A stretch of DNA of 64,000 nt from positions 682,001 to 746,000 of the forward strand of contig VXAA01000634.1 of the NCBI GenBank assembly GCA_013399115.1. The letters are read 5' to 3'. The stretch comes from Anseranas semipalmata. Lineage: Eukaryota > Chordata > Aves > Anseriformes > Anseranatidae. The first letter of the stretch is position 1. Each line of letters begins with the position of its first letter. The position numbers were made by a program, and so were the translations under genes. A model generated the notes under the pieces. The model saw only the letters and a list, made by a program, of their open reading frames with translations. It was not told the origin of the DNA and made no database searches. This document shows positions 1-22,560 of this stretch, one piece after another.

Positions 1-3000
1 GACTATTCAGCATCTCTGACTGCATAAAATGCTTTCAAACACAAAACACCTGGCCACTATCCCCAGAAATCGTGGCTTCTACCTTAAAAGCTCTAGGGAC
101 AACCTGGAACGATGAACACCTGGTGGGTACCTTCTCCTTACCTAGCTATGCTGTCTTTGCTGATTTAATGGAACCCTTTGCAGGGTTTGGGGGAAATAAT
201 ACTGCATCTAGACCTGACCAAAAGGCATTGTTTCCCAAAAGCATCTTGTTAAAATTTTACTTTGCCACAAAAGAGCTTCCTGGATTCTGCACTGGTGCTA
301 TCAAATCCTGCTGGGGGCAGAATAAGACAATTATAGGGAGGGAAAGATAAGTGTCAACTTAAGCCATCATATCACCTTTCTAAACAGAAGGCAAATCTTT
401 GTGCTCCTGGTCATGCTAGGAAAGGATTTTCCTCTGCAGTTCTCACTCCAGCCATACGTTTTTCTTTTCATCCAAACCAATCTCCAAAATCTGCCCTTCA
501 GCCTGCAACTTACTGTTTAGCGTCCCCTCCACTTATCTCCCCCTTTCAGGTTGCACATTTCAGATTGGCCCATGAGGTACTCTACTTCTAAAAGGATGAA
601 GGGGGCCAGAGGTAAAATGAAGGCTGAGGGCAGGAAAGACACAAAAACAGCAATGTCTTTTCCAGACCTATATATGTCCTTCACTTCCTAAAGCTCTCCC
701 GTAAGCAACACCCCATTACACCTCCAAATCGGACTTGCTGAGTTAAAACATGCCACCTACTTTTGAAGATCCCATGGTAGGTCCCGGTAGGTCTGGTAGC
801 CTTTCTGACCTCCAACCACAGCTTGACTGAAGTCTGGACTGCGTAGCGAATGCTGCTGGAAAATGCAGGAGTCGCACTGACTGGTGTGATGGGAAGGGAA
901 AGGTGTTGAGTGAAGATCCTTCATTGAGGCACAGCTGGCGCAACACCCGGCACCCTGTGGGTTATTGCAAAACGAGAGAGCGAACTTTGGAATAAAAACA
1001 AACAGAGGTAAGCATGGAGTCGATAAGGAGACTCTAACCTGATCAGCTCAGCATCAGAGAACTCCCCAGGCAGAGATGGACAGAGCAGATAAACCGGCCC
1101 AGGCAAGAAGACTTGTTCTTCACCACAGCAGAACAGGAAGTGCGTTAAGTTTCCCTTTTCTAGCGCTCCCTTTCCGTCCAACTCGTGTCCTTACAGCAGG
1201 CCTTTGCCTGACTGGCAGCACCTTCTACCATACACTCACTGTAAAAGCCATAAGGGAGAGTCACCACACTGTCCGCACTGCTAAGTCACTTGCCTCCCGA
1301 GATAGCCAACACAAAGGCTGAACACAAAAACAAATACAGACATAAATGTCTTGGTCAGCCAAGCCTGATCTCCCTCGGTGCTCACTCCTCCACAGCCGTC
1401 CTGGACTCCCTTGGCATCAGGGACATGACAACTATAAGTATCCAGCCTCCTAATTATACGTTAGTCATTTAATGGTTGGCATAACCCCGCCTGTGGAAAA
1501 TGCTTACTCCATGAAAAGGGCCACCAATCTCCTTGGAATTCCCTTCTCCCAGCACAAACACGGTTCTTCAGAGCTAGCTGGAAGGGGGAAAAGTGGATAT
1601 TCTCTGGTGAGAGATTCTGCACTTACATCTAAATCCCCGAACTAACATGGAAAATTACAAGAATCCAAACTCCTTGTTTCCAGCCCTTGATGTGCTTGGA
1701 TTTGCGCCAAAAAGTTTGAAGGATTTGGTTTTCCAGTGAAGTATCAGAATTTCAGTCACTTCTGTGGGAACACTAATTCACAAAAACATCAGCAACAGGG
1801 GGTAGAAAAAACAGCAGGAGGAAATTTTTTTAGTTGTATCTAGTCCCTTTCCCTCCTTCCCCAGAAAGTCCACTCACAAGCACTTCAACACAATTTGAAG
1901 AGCAAGCGTCTGGACAGCCCATTTCAAAGACAGTGGGAAAAGCTGACTGCTGCTGCACTGCATCTCCTGTTTCTCTCACTGATTTTTCCCTTTGCTTCGA
2001 TCAAATCAACTGCTTTTTTGGCTTCCCCTATCTCCCTGTAGAAGGGGCATTGCTGCATTACCTACCTTACATGAGGCTTTAGTGACTAAATACAGTTACC
2101 ATGTCTCTTCCCGGCCAGCCTCATTATTTTCTTTTTCAAGATCAATAAAACCCCCAAGAAGCTTACAGAGAGAAGTACTGGTTAAAGGAAATTCCTGCTT
2201 CACACAGAAATATATGCAACATCCCCAGGAACTCCAGCACTCCATCCTTACAAACCAATTCGATCCAGAGTTTATGAAAATACGTTAAAATCCCCTGGTT
2301 TAACTTTTTTTTTTTTTAAATACACATTATGATCACAAAATCTGCCATCCTTTCAAAACACACACTCCTAGAACAGAAAAGGCTTAATTAAGCTTGGGAT
2401 GTAACCCAAGGAAGCATGTAATAATTTCTTCCCAGAATGGTCAGGCTGAGGCTGGGCACAGTGGTATTTTCACAGAGATAAAAGTTAACAGCACTGTTAG
2501 CGGGTTAGTAACATTAATTTCTTGATCAGTATTTGAAGACCACGGATAAGGTGCCCTGTGTACCTAGGCCAAGCACATTGGGAGAAGGTGGCCCTTGAAG
2601 AGCTGACGGTGTAAGATGCACAGAATTTTTCCTGATGTGCCCAGAAGTGCAAAGGCCCACTCTACCCACCTGGGTCAAGTTAAAAACAAATCCCAGCAGA
2701 ACAGGGTTTTATTTTAGCAAACAGCTGGAGCTCGAGGTAAAAGTTACTCAAGAACTTGCGTTCTGCAATGAGATTTCTTGGAGAGGAAGAACATTCATTG
2801 GAAGAACACCGGGTTGCAAAGGATCTCACGGGGTAATGCTAGAGGAAGGGTCTTAGACAACAAATAAATGAACTGGTAATTTTTGAAGCTCATCTCAAAA
2901 GGACAGACCTTCCTCCTGTTGTTACTCTAAGGCACGAACAACAGAGATAATCCAACAATGTGATTTAGTTTCCTTCGGATCCAGATTTTTTTGCAATCTG

Positions 3001-3744
3001 CCTAACAACAATTAAAGTAGGTTGCTTTTGTTTCAAATTAATTAACCATTAAAATAAATTGACCTAGAATACAGTGGAAAATAAGGAAATATACTTGCCT
3101 GTATCAGAACGTACAAAAGCCATTCACACATACTTGTCCACGGGAACAACGGTACAGACAGGCCAAGAAAAGACGATCATTAAGGAACAATTTTCTTTAC
3201 AATAAATTAGCAAATTGCAAAGTGCTTAGTATTAGAGAGTTATTCAGTAAGCAAAGGCAGTAAGTATTTTTGGTTAATTGTAGGGAAGCAGTACAGAAAC
3301 TAGCTATCAAAGCATAGGGTGGAAATCAATGTGGGTGCACAGGATTTTGTAAATGAAAGTAGAAAAAGATGTAATAATGATTCTGTCCATTCAACCCTGC
3401 AAAGTCAGCCCAGCCAGTCAGTCTGCTTGCCTAAGAATGGTAATAATAGGCTGCCTTGGTTTATGTTTGCATACTCACATAGGCTGCATGGCTGTAGATA
3501 CAGAGGATGCCTTGAGAGAAGGCCATTGGCCAGCCCCAAAGCAATAACATCTTTGGAATTTATAAGCAAAGATGTTTTACATAACTGTCTACCAGTTACT
3601 CAACCTGGGCCATGAATTTTAGACCAAAGACCGTGTCAGTCATTACTTTTAAAGTGAGAAGTGAATGTTCCTGCCAGCAATATTTAACAGAACTGACAGA
3701 AGCACTGTTAAAGTACATAGCACAAATCAACCTGAACTAATTAG
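1..3744. other. Intergenic DNA, no gene recognised
   Basis: AT-rich sequence with only short open frames (under 100 codons) in several frames. None shows a domain, a consistent exon structure or a recognisable motif. It lies on the 3' side of the protease gene. I see no tRNA, repeat family or regulatory element that I can defend here. Confidence 0.5.
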
Positions 3745-3815
3745 ACCTGCTTTGAGCAGGGGGTTGGACAATGACCCCTGGACATCCCTTCCAATCTAAA
3801 TTATTGTGTGAGCAC
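3745..3815 (+). repeat. CR1 LINE 3'-end fragment
   Basis: The plus strand reads like the CR1 3' untranslated end: a 'gggggttggac' segment followed by 'cccttccaatct' and a short AT-rich tail. This is the stereotyped CR1 terminus in bird genomes. Only about 70 bp remain. Confidence 0.7.
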
Positions 3816-4689
3816 CTGATAAGACCAAATAGGTGTACTACAATGAAATCCTTCCCTAGGAGACATCCACTCATTTACCATCAGCTCACCTTGACAGCTT
3901 ATTTGTCGCTTCAGGTCGTGTCCCCCCCCCATCCTTTAAATAAAGGTGTCTTGCATTTGGCTTTTGAAATTCAGGGAAGCTGTAAATGTCAGGGCTGGGA
4001 GAGAAGCCAAGTCCTTTATCTTGAGTCATGAAAAGTCACTTGAGGCCAAATTTTTAGTACATGCCCATGCAGTTTTGAGATACTGAGCATGCAGAGGCTC
4101 TCAGATGATATAGCCATGGCCTCAAGCTCCGAAGTATGCTAGATCCTGCCCTGGTTGGTTTCCAAACAGTCCCTCTTTCCAGGCCCTTATAACAGAAACT
4201 GCTACACCCGTCTAAGTAGCAGCCAGAAAGGCCAGCCCACAATACCGACAACGCCCTTAGACAACAGAAATCCCCCACTTCCAGTGTCATTAAGAAAGAA
4301 TTCATAGCCTGTCACCCCATTCAAGGCAAAAAGGTAGCACACACATGTACCTGTCCTCTGCAGCTGCTCAGCCAGAGCTGCTGCTTGGTACAGTCAGTGT
4401 TCAAGAGGCACATTTTGTTCCCAGGGTTACCTAGCAATCAGGCTAACGAGCTGCTCTGTCTAGCCACCGTACAAATCCTCTGCTCACAGTCAAGATGCAC
4501 AGCATCTCCAAAGAGACGTGAGGTCTTCATATGGCTTGACTAGCCTACAAAGAAATAAGGTACATTAAGATAAAAATAAATCCACTATACTCTTTACAGG
4601 TACTGCCCCTAAACGAAAGAACACCACCATCATTTCACACAGCTGAAGTGCTGGAAAGACTTACTGGGAGCACTGATGCAGACTGATGC

Positions 4690-4835
4690 CCCATGCCTGT
4701 CAGTGTTCAAGAGGCATTTGTATAATGCCATCAATAATATGCTTTAACTTTTGGTTAGCCCTGAAGAGGTCAGGCAGTTGGACTAGAAGACCTTTGAATG
4801 TCCCTCCCAACTGAACTATTCTCTTCTACTCTCTG
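4690..4835 (+). repeat. CR1 LINE 3'-end fragment
   Basis: Contains the CR1 3'-terminal order: 'cagtgttcaagaggca', 'ttggttagccctgaag', 'gcagttggactagaagacc', then 'ccctcccaactgaactattct' in diverged form, ending in a pyrimidine-rich tail. A second partial copy of the 'cagtgttcaagaggca' segment lies near 4396. Confidence 0.75.
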
Positions 4836-5564
4836 CAGAAGACAATATGCTCAAAACAAGACTCTTCCCACGTCTCTATGTTCCTAGAAAATGGCTAGCT
4901 TTGATTTGATTTCATGCTAGTTCTTAGCAGCTAATTTGCCTACTGGAAGCCAAAACTGCATCTGCCTCTTTGAAATGCTTTCTGCCACAGCTGTTATCTG
5001 CCTCAGTTTACTTTGCAGGAGCATGCAAGACCTGAAGCATGGTTCTTGTGAGCAGTCACCTGGCGTAGCATATGCTGCATTGGCCTTTGAGGTTTCACAG
5101 ACTACATTAGCCATAATGAGCATCAAGCCCAAGAACTCCATCCTGCAGCCATTTCAACTCTGTCTATCCTTGCAGTCAGAGTTCAGAGGCTGAGTCACTG
5201 AAGGAAAAATTCAGCATGCTTCAAGCAGGACTGCTCAGTACCAAAATTAAGGTCCCACTTTGGAGCAGTGTAGGTTTGCTGCTTTCATGTGAGAGCTCAC
5301 TCTTGGGTAACCTGCTCTCTACTTAGGTTGCACAGAATGGCTTGTTTTCCCCTCCATGCCCTACTATTTTCATTGATTACTCAATTAGTGGTAACTGTGC
5401 CAGACAAGCTGGGGACGACAGCACTGGGTACTGCATCCAAGTGAAGTTCTGTCCATCAGCATGAAGATGGCCCGGTGTCAGTTGTCCTCAGGTTGTCTTG
5501 CCAGAGCACTCACCTGTCAGAGAAACCACTGGGGGGCAGTCAGCTAGTCTGAGACAGTACCATA

Positions 5565-5765
5565 AGTGGTCTAGCCCAAGCCCCCTGCTCAAAACAAGGG
5601 CAGCCAGACCAGGTTGCTCAGGATTATGTCCAACTGGGTTTTCAATATCTCCAAAGACGGAGACTCTGTAACCTCTCCTGGCAACCTGCTTCAGTGTTCA
5701 ACCACCCACACAGTTTAAAAAAAAAAAAAAATTCCTTATGCTCACATCACCCTCTAGCACTGAAG
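5565..5765 (-). repeat. CR1 LINE 3'-region fragment
   Basis: Antisense CR1: 'ccccctgctcaaaac', 'gaccaggttgctcagg', 'aatatctccaaagacgg', 'gcaacctgcttcagtgttc' appear in the usual order, followed by an internal A-run (5718-5731) and a short tail. About 200 bp, 5'-truncated and diverged. Confidence 0.8.
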
Positions 5766-8635
5766 AGATGGTTTCCTAGTACCAGTCCCTCCATCTGGGC
5801 CATGGTCTACCCACTGGGAAAGGATGACCTCAGTAACAGGTCCCTTTGGTATGCAGGTCATCTGGTCTGGAGTGCCAGACTGTCTGGGTCACTCCAAGGT
5901 TGCAGACTGCAGGTGACCCCAAGAGTCTGGGGAAGGTCAGATGTGTGATAATTGCAGGCACCTGATTGCTTTTGGCTTACAAAGAACCATCTGTCGTTAA
6001 AACAGTTTCTGGATACCAGGATGATGGCAAGTCCTTCCTCAAAGACCGTACTGCCCAGCAACACAACCAGAAGGTGGGAAGCACAGGAGCTGAGGGGAAA
6101 AACATCACATAGCAAGGCACAACATTTTAAGGTTTAGCTAATGAATTCCTTCCTCCTTCCAGTAATCAACTGAATCAAAGACATGCCATGTATTCCCTGA
6201 CCTATCCAAGCTTACAGAAAAGAAACGGATCACATTTTTAAATAACAGGTTTCCAAAAGCCTTTTGTCTTTACGAAACAGCTTATTTGCATCTGAGAACA
6301 AGCCACTAGCAGTGAACAGTGGCTTGCAAACAAAATATTCTTAAATGACACTTCCTTTAAAGAATGCATTACATTAAAAAGAAAAGTTTAAGATAAAGCA
6401 GATTAACAGCCATTTGTAGCATTTGCTTAACTATTCTAACCAGATGAGTTTTAAAAATTGTTCTTTGCAGCAGTAACAGATTAAAGAACAGAAGCAAGCT
6501 GAGATACTGACAGCTATGTTTTATAGAAGGATCCTAGTTCAACCACACATACAAAAGAGCAAGAATTGTTCCTCCGTTCAGTTCTTCACTTCAAGCCCTT
6601 TGACAGAAACTCCACCCAGATGGCTCCCCAGCCAGATACGGCCACAACAGCTGAACATATCCTTGGGTCATGGCAGTTACCAGCTACCAAACGCTCATTA
6701 ATGCTTAAATCAAAAGTGTCATGTACACAGCATGTGCTGTCAGAAACCAGCAAAAAGGTAGTTTTCCCTAAGCCATGAAAAAAAAAAAAAAACCACACTT
6801 TTTACAAAGATGTCTGTTACGAAGCCCGTGTCCAATTTAAGACTCCCTTTATTGCACTTGACCCAGTAAAATGTGACAAAAGGGCTACTGTTCTTCCAAA
6901 TGAAGTCACCCTCTCATTCCTACCAATCCTGCAGGTCCTGTAGTACTGCACGAAGTCTGCTGTACTACTTTTTTCTTTTTTTAACCCTTTCAATCTCAAG
7001 TTCCAAGACCTCCCTTTGGCTGTTAGGTATTACAGACCAGGATCAATGAACTCTAGCATGTTTTATTCATCAAGAGCTTGCTCTTCTAGCTCAGAATGTA
7101 CCAAGTTTCCCATCTTGGAAAAGAACAAATCTGGTATCTTCAATCTACAAGAATCATCAATTGACAAAATAGATCAGAGCAAACAGTGGCTGTAAGCCAC
7201 GGTAAGGCTCCCATCCTATCAGACTCAAAATTGCTGCTGTTCTTTGCTATCTTCTTCGCAGGAAGGCTGACAAGCTGAGAAAATAGACCCATGATGCCGA
7301 CAATACCTGATATTGTGCATTCCCAGTCTACTCTTCCACAACACTATGGTTTGGCTCTGATGCAGAGAAGCAGGCAAAGTCTGCTAAGCCCCCTGCTCAT
7401 AGCCATAACACGCTGTATTTATATACGTAAAGGGCATTTGATGCCAACTTTCGGATAGGTGGGGAAAGAGACCAAAACTCACCCAGCCCTGCAGGGGTCT
7501 ACTCTAAAAGCTGAACAGCTGTAGTCTCCTCAAATTTTGCAAGACAATCACGGAGCATCTCTGCATTGTCAAGGCAACGCTGACATGGTACCTTGTCCTC
7601 CAGATTCCCTCCACTGAGCTGAAACAGAGCACCACGAGTAGCTAAGAGTTTAAGGCTCTTATACAATACGATTCACCCTCTAGTGGCTGACACGAGACCT
7701 GCTTTTGCCTGCATGCAGAACTGGGTAACCTCAGAGCAGGCAGGTTAAGTTCTGTCCAGGTCTCAAACAGGTCAATGAAGACTGACTGTTAAAGACTACA
7801 TAAAGTCAGTATGTAAATACATGGTATAGAATCTGTATAACATTCTAAAACAGATCGGTCCCCATCTTACAGTTGTTTACCATGACACAGGAAATTAACA
7901 AGTACATGGAACAGAAGACGTGATTTTTAACTTTTTTTTTTATTAAATTGACATATAAATTACATTCCTGTGTGTCACACACAATTGTATAGTTAGATGC
8001 ATCCCATTCTGCCTTGAGTGCTGATTGAAATTCCTGTGAAAATATGGCTGAGAGCAGATAAAGCTTGTGGCTTCAGAAATAGGTGAGACTTCAGCTTAGA
8101 AAAAATACAAGTCTCCTATGCCACCTAAACCGAACAAAATTTGTACTGCCTACATTGCTTCAGGTTTCCACAGTCTGTCTCAGGAAAAGCTAGACAATGC
8201 TGACATCAATGTAGTTTTGCCATGAGAAAGGGATCCAGATCCATCAGGTCCACCACACCACCATTCCCATGGATGAGGAGTGTTCTTTGAAGTGATTTGA
8301 TTGACAGTCCCCAGTTACACTGCTTTGCATCACCAAGAGGCCTCAGAGCATGGAAACGACATTGCTTCCAGGAGAAATGAGGCCAGAAGACTTGTTCCAG
8401 CTGCTATCATGAAAATCAGAGTCCACGTGGCAGTCCAAAAAAAAAAAAGAAAAAAAAGAAAAGAAAAACAAGGCTCCCAAAATACAGTGTGTAGGTGGCT
8501 GGTCCTCTACAGTCCCAGCCCTCCTGGCTGCACTGCACGGACACTCGGCATTAAGGTGAATCATGCACTGGATCTCTCCAGATGGATGCTCAGAATTGGA
8601 AGTTCCTTAAGCAAACGATGAGTTCACTTTTTCAG
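5766..8635. other. Intergenic DNA, no gene recognised
   Basis: No supported gene. It holds short chance ORFs, an A-run at 6777-6792 and an A-rich, G-interrupted tract at 8436-8470. The stretch ends at a pyrimidine-rich 'ttttcag' that opens the exon-like ORF at 8636. Confidence 0.5.
8436..8470. repeat. A-rich low-complexity tract
   Basis: About 35 bases of adenine broken by single guanines and a cytosine. Possibly an old poly(A) tail of a retroposed sequence, but no flanking element is recognisable. Confidence 0.8.
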
Positions 8636-8976
8636 CCTTGTGTGCACTACTTTGGAGAACTACAGCAGCCCTTTGCACAGAGCAAAATCCTTAAGGCTTT
8701 CTGATTTTGTACCCAAACCAAGCGCAACTAGAAAGTTCACAAATTCAAAAGAAATCTTTTGGACATCTACTTACCTGTTTTTGGAAACCAGTGAAATATC
8801 TGGGATTTGCAGACCTAAAAATATTATGTTCCCGAATTACGATGAAATTTGGCAGGATAAGGAAAAAAATATGCCCTTTGAAAACCCAAGCCTGAAGTGC
8901 TTTGGGAACTACAAGCTCATGGCATCTTGTAATAATGCTTTTCTTCAAGACAACTCAGATTTTACTTACTGTCCAG
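8636..8976 (+). other. Exon-like open segment of unknown identity
   Basis: A 341-bp plus-strand stretch is preceded by a good acceptor ('cactttttcag') and ends at a good donor ('ccag|gtgaga'), with one frame open throughout (113 whole codons, phase 2 in, phase 1 out). The peptide is rich in Asn, Asp, Phe, Tyr and Lys with several Cys. I recognise no family, and no partner exons in compatible phase were found. ORFs of this length occur by chance in AT-rich DNA of this size, so it may be fortuitous. Confidence 0.25.
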
Positions 8977-11062
8977 GTGAGACAATTGTTACCAGGAAAA
9001 AAAAAAATCTTATATATTTGTCATGCATCATTTTTAAGCTTCCTCTACAGGCAATATACTTCAAATCCATGTTCTTCTTAAGAGATTAAAGTGAGATTTG
9101 TCGGGCTCGGACCTATGGAACTTGTTTGATACTTTTTATTCCCTACCTAAAACTTAAGCCACCAAGGTTTTGTTTCTGGAGCTGACAGTATTCCACAAGA
9201 AAAGTTCCCTGAGAGCACTTTTTAAGTGCCAGGTCTTCATGATATACACAAATGTAGAACAACAGCTTCAGACCCTTGTCCTTCATGCAAACCTTTTCTG
9301 GGCATCCAAACATCCCAGATCTCCAGTGAAGATACAGCAAAGCATTGTTCACTGTGCTTGCAGGCACCTAAATCACAGGATGTATAATTAATGTACTTCT
9401 GTTAACTTGATGGGTTGCTGCTCTGATGGGTAGGGTTTGCAGCAAGCTGCATTACCCCTGAATTACCACTGGTGATGTTAACCAACTTGTACTCAATTTG
9501 GACAACACTTTGATCCTAAGACTATAATCAAGTGAGGGCTTGCTTTCCCCAGATCTTCCATCCACGAGGATGCTGAAAGCCGGCTGCTTTACTTGTCTTT
9601 TCTAGCCTGGCATAGGATTCCTTGTGGCTTGTTTGCCACATTGGATAACTCTGGGTCTCAGCAGTGTGGCTGGTATTTCCTTTGCTGAGTTCTTTCTCTT
9701 CTGACCACCAAGGGAAAAGAGAGGAAGTGAATGGCTCATGTATCTAGCAATTAAGATCACACCACTCAGCACTGTCAGAATGAGCAATCACACAAAGTGT
9801 TGGAAAGAGTCTGCAGGCATGTTAAGAAAAGTGTCCTCACCAGGGATAGACATGTTCCACTGCTGGGGTGTAGAAGGATTTTGAGAAACATGGGCTCCTG
9901 AAAACAAAGGCAGAGAAAGTAGGAAGCTTGTGAGACCAGATGGGTTAGCTACAGTCTAGCAACGAGACACAGGCACTTCTTAATTCCTGACAGGAGAAAG
10001 AAGATCTTTACATGGATTTCTGGGTCACTCTGAAGTTCTCTGTTCTTAAGTAGACATGTATTTCCACCATGACAAACGCTTCCCCTCCCAGGATGCCATG
10101 GAAGATATACAGGTTAACTTATAACGACCTGAGAACACCATTCATGAGAACAAGCAGTTCTTGGAGATCGTTTTTGTCAATGGTCGTACCAAAATTGTTA
10201 CAAACCTCCATCCCGCACAAAAAGCCAAGGATTTTTATTAAAAACAATATAATCTGGGAAGTTTTAATATGGAAATTCATTCAGCCAAATATTCTGATAT
10301 GACAGACTGGCATGAACACAAAGTGGTTTTTGGTCTCAAGTCCAGCAATGACTCATGGCAAATGCTGTGGTAGGTGCTGTTCATACAAAGTGAGGAGCAG
10401 ACACACACTTATTCAGAGAAGGTGGACAGAAGCTGGCATCTCTCAGCAATCACTTTTTCAGGACAACACAGCAAGGAAAACTTCTCAATTCATGTAGGTA
10501 GCTGACATGATACTAGGAATTGGAATTTCTCTAAGCCATTTTCTGTTCATTATTAGAGTATGCTCCCTGGAACAATGCAGGAAAGGAGCTCAAGGAGAAT
10601 TCAGAAGTGCAGCAGCCTTGGAGTCACAGGCTCGATTATAGCTGGTCTACAAATAGGAGGGGCCTTGGGAACACACAGCAAATGGATGAGCCACATTTTA
10701 GTTATAACTTCTCTTGGATGCAGGTAAATGACTGCTTGGGTTCAGATGCTTCGCCTGGTTACAGAAGCAGTGGCCAAGACATTTGGACACAGAGAAGAGG
10801 GTCAGTGTGTGGTATATAAAGCAAAGCCTTTGTCCCTTTGACAGAATACTTTCTGAACAAACAACTCAGTCAGATGGATTGAGTCCGTTCCTTTCTGGCT
10901 GTAGGCCAAACCAGTTTCAAGTCCTAGACTACTCTGAGCTTGCTTGCACTCGATACATCACCACAAGCCAAGCCAGCAGATGTTTAGAGGGTAACCACAG
11001 AGCAGAGTGTGTCAGAGGAATAGTCTTACACACAGCCCACAAAACTGAAGCCACTGCAGGTT
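8977..11062. other. 3' flank and possible 3' UTR of the protease gene
   Basis: Lies immediately downstream, in minus-strand sense, of the protease stop codon at 11063-11065. The nearest clear AATAAA on the minus strand is the complement of 10234-10239, about 0.8 kb past the stop, so much of 10.2-11.06 kb could be 3' UTR. Nothing else recognisable is seen. Confidence 0.4.
10234..10239 (-). terminator. Candidate polyadenylation signal of the protease gene
   Basis: 'tttatt' on the plus strand is AATAAA on the minus strand, in an AT-rich context about 0.8 kb past the stop codon. Other minus-strand AATAAA motifs lie further out, for example near 9130 and 7940, so the choice is an inference from distance only. 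Confidence 0.35.
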
Positions 11063-22201
<11,139 letters not shown>

Positions 22202-22311
22202 CTGCATTGGAGAAGAAAACATGGAGAAATTCAACTCTGTTAGAAACACAATAACACATCCTGAGCAAAAACATATCTGGTGCAGCTTAACTCAGCTCAC
22301 TGACACAAACT

Positions 22312-22560
22312 CACAGAATGAGGTAGGTTGGAAAGGCCTCCAAACCCTAGGGGTCTGCTCAAACCAGGTCCTACTAGAGCAGGTTACCCCAGGCTTTGTC
22401 GAGTGTTTAGTATCTCCAAGGACAGAGATCTCTCAGGGATCCTTGTCCAGTCTCTGACCACCCTCATGACAAAAGCTTTTTTCCTTATATCTAGTCAGAA
22501 TCTTCTGTGTTCCAGCTTGCCTCCATTGCCTCACATGCACCCCTGAGGAAAGTCTCAGGT
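22312..22560 (-). repeat. CR1 LINE 3'-region fragment
   Basis: Antisense CR1 order: 'aggttggaaagg', 'gtctgctcaaaccagg', 'agcaggttaccccagg', 'gtatctccaagg', 'gaccaccctcatg', 'tttttccttata', 'cttgcctccattgcc'. Diverged, about 250 bp, just upstream (in transcript sense) of the membrane-anchor exon. Confidence 0.8.
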
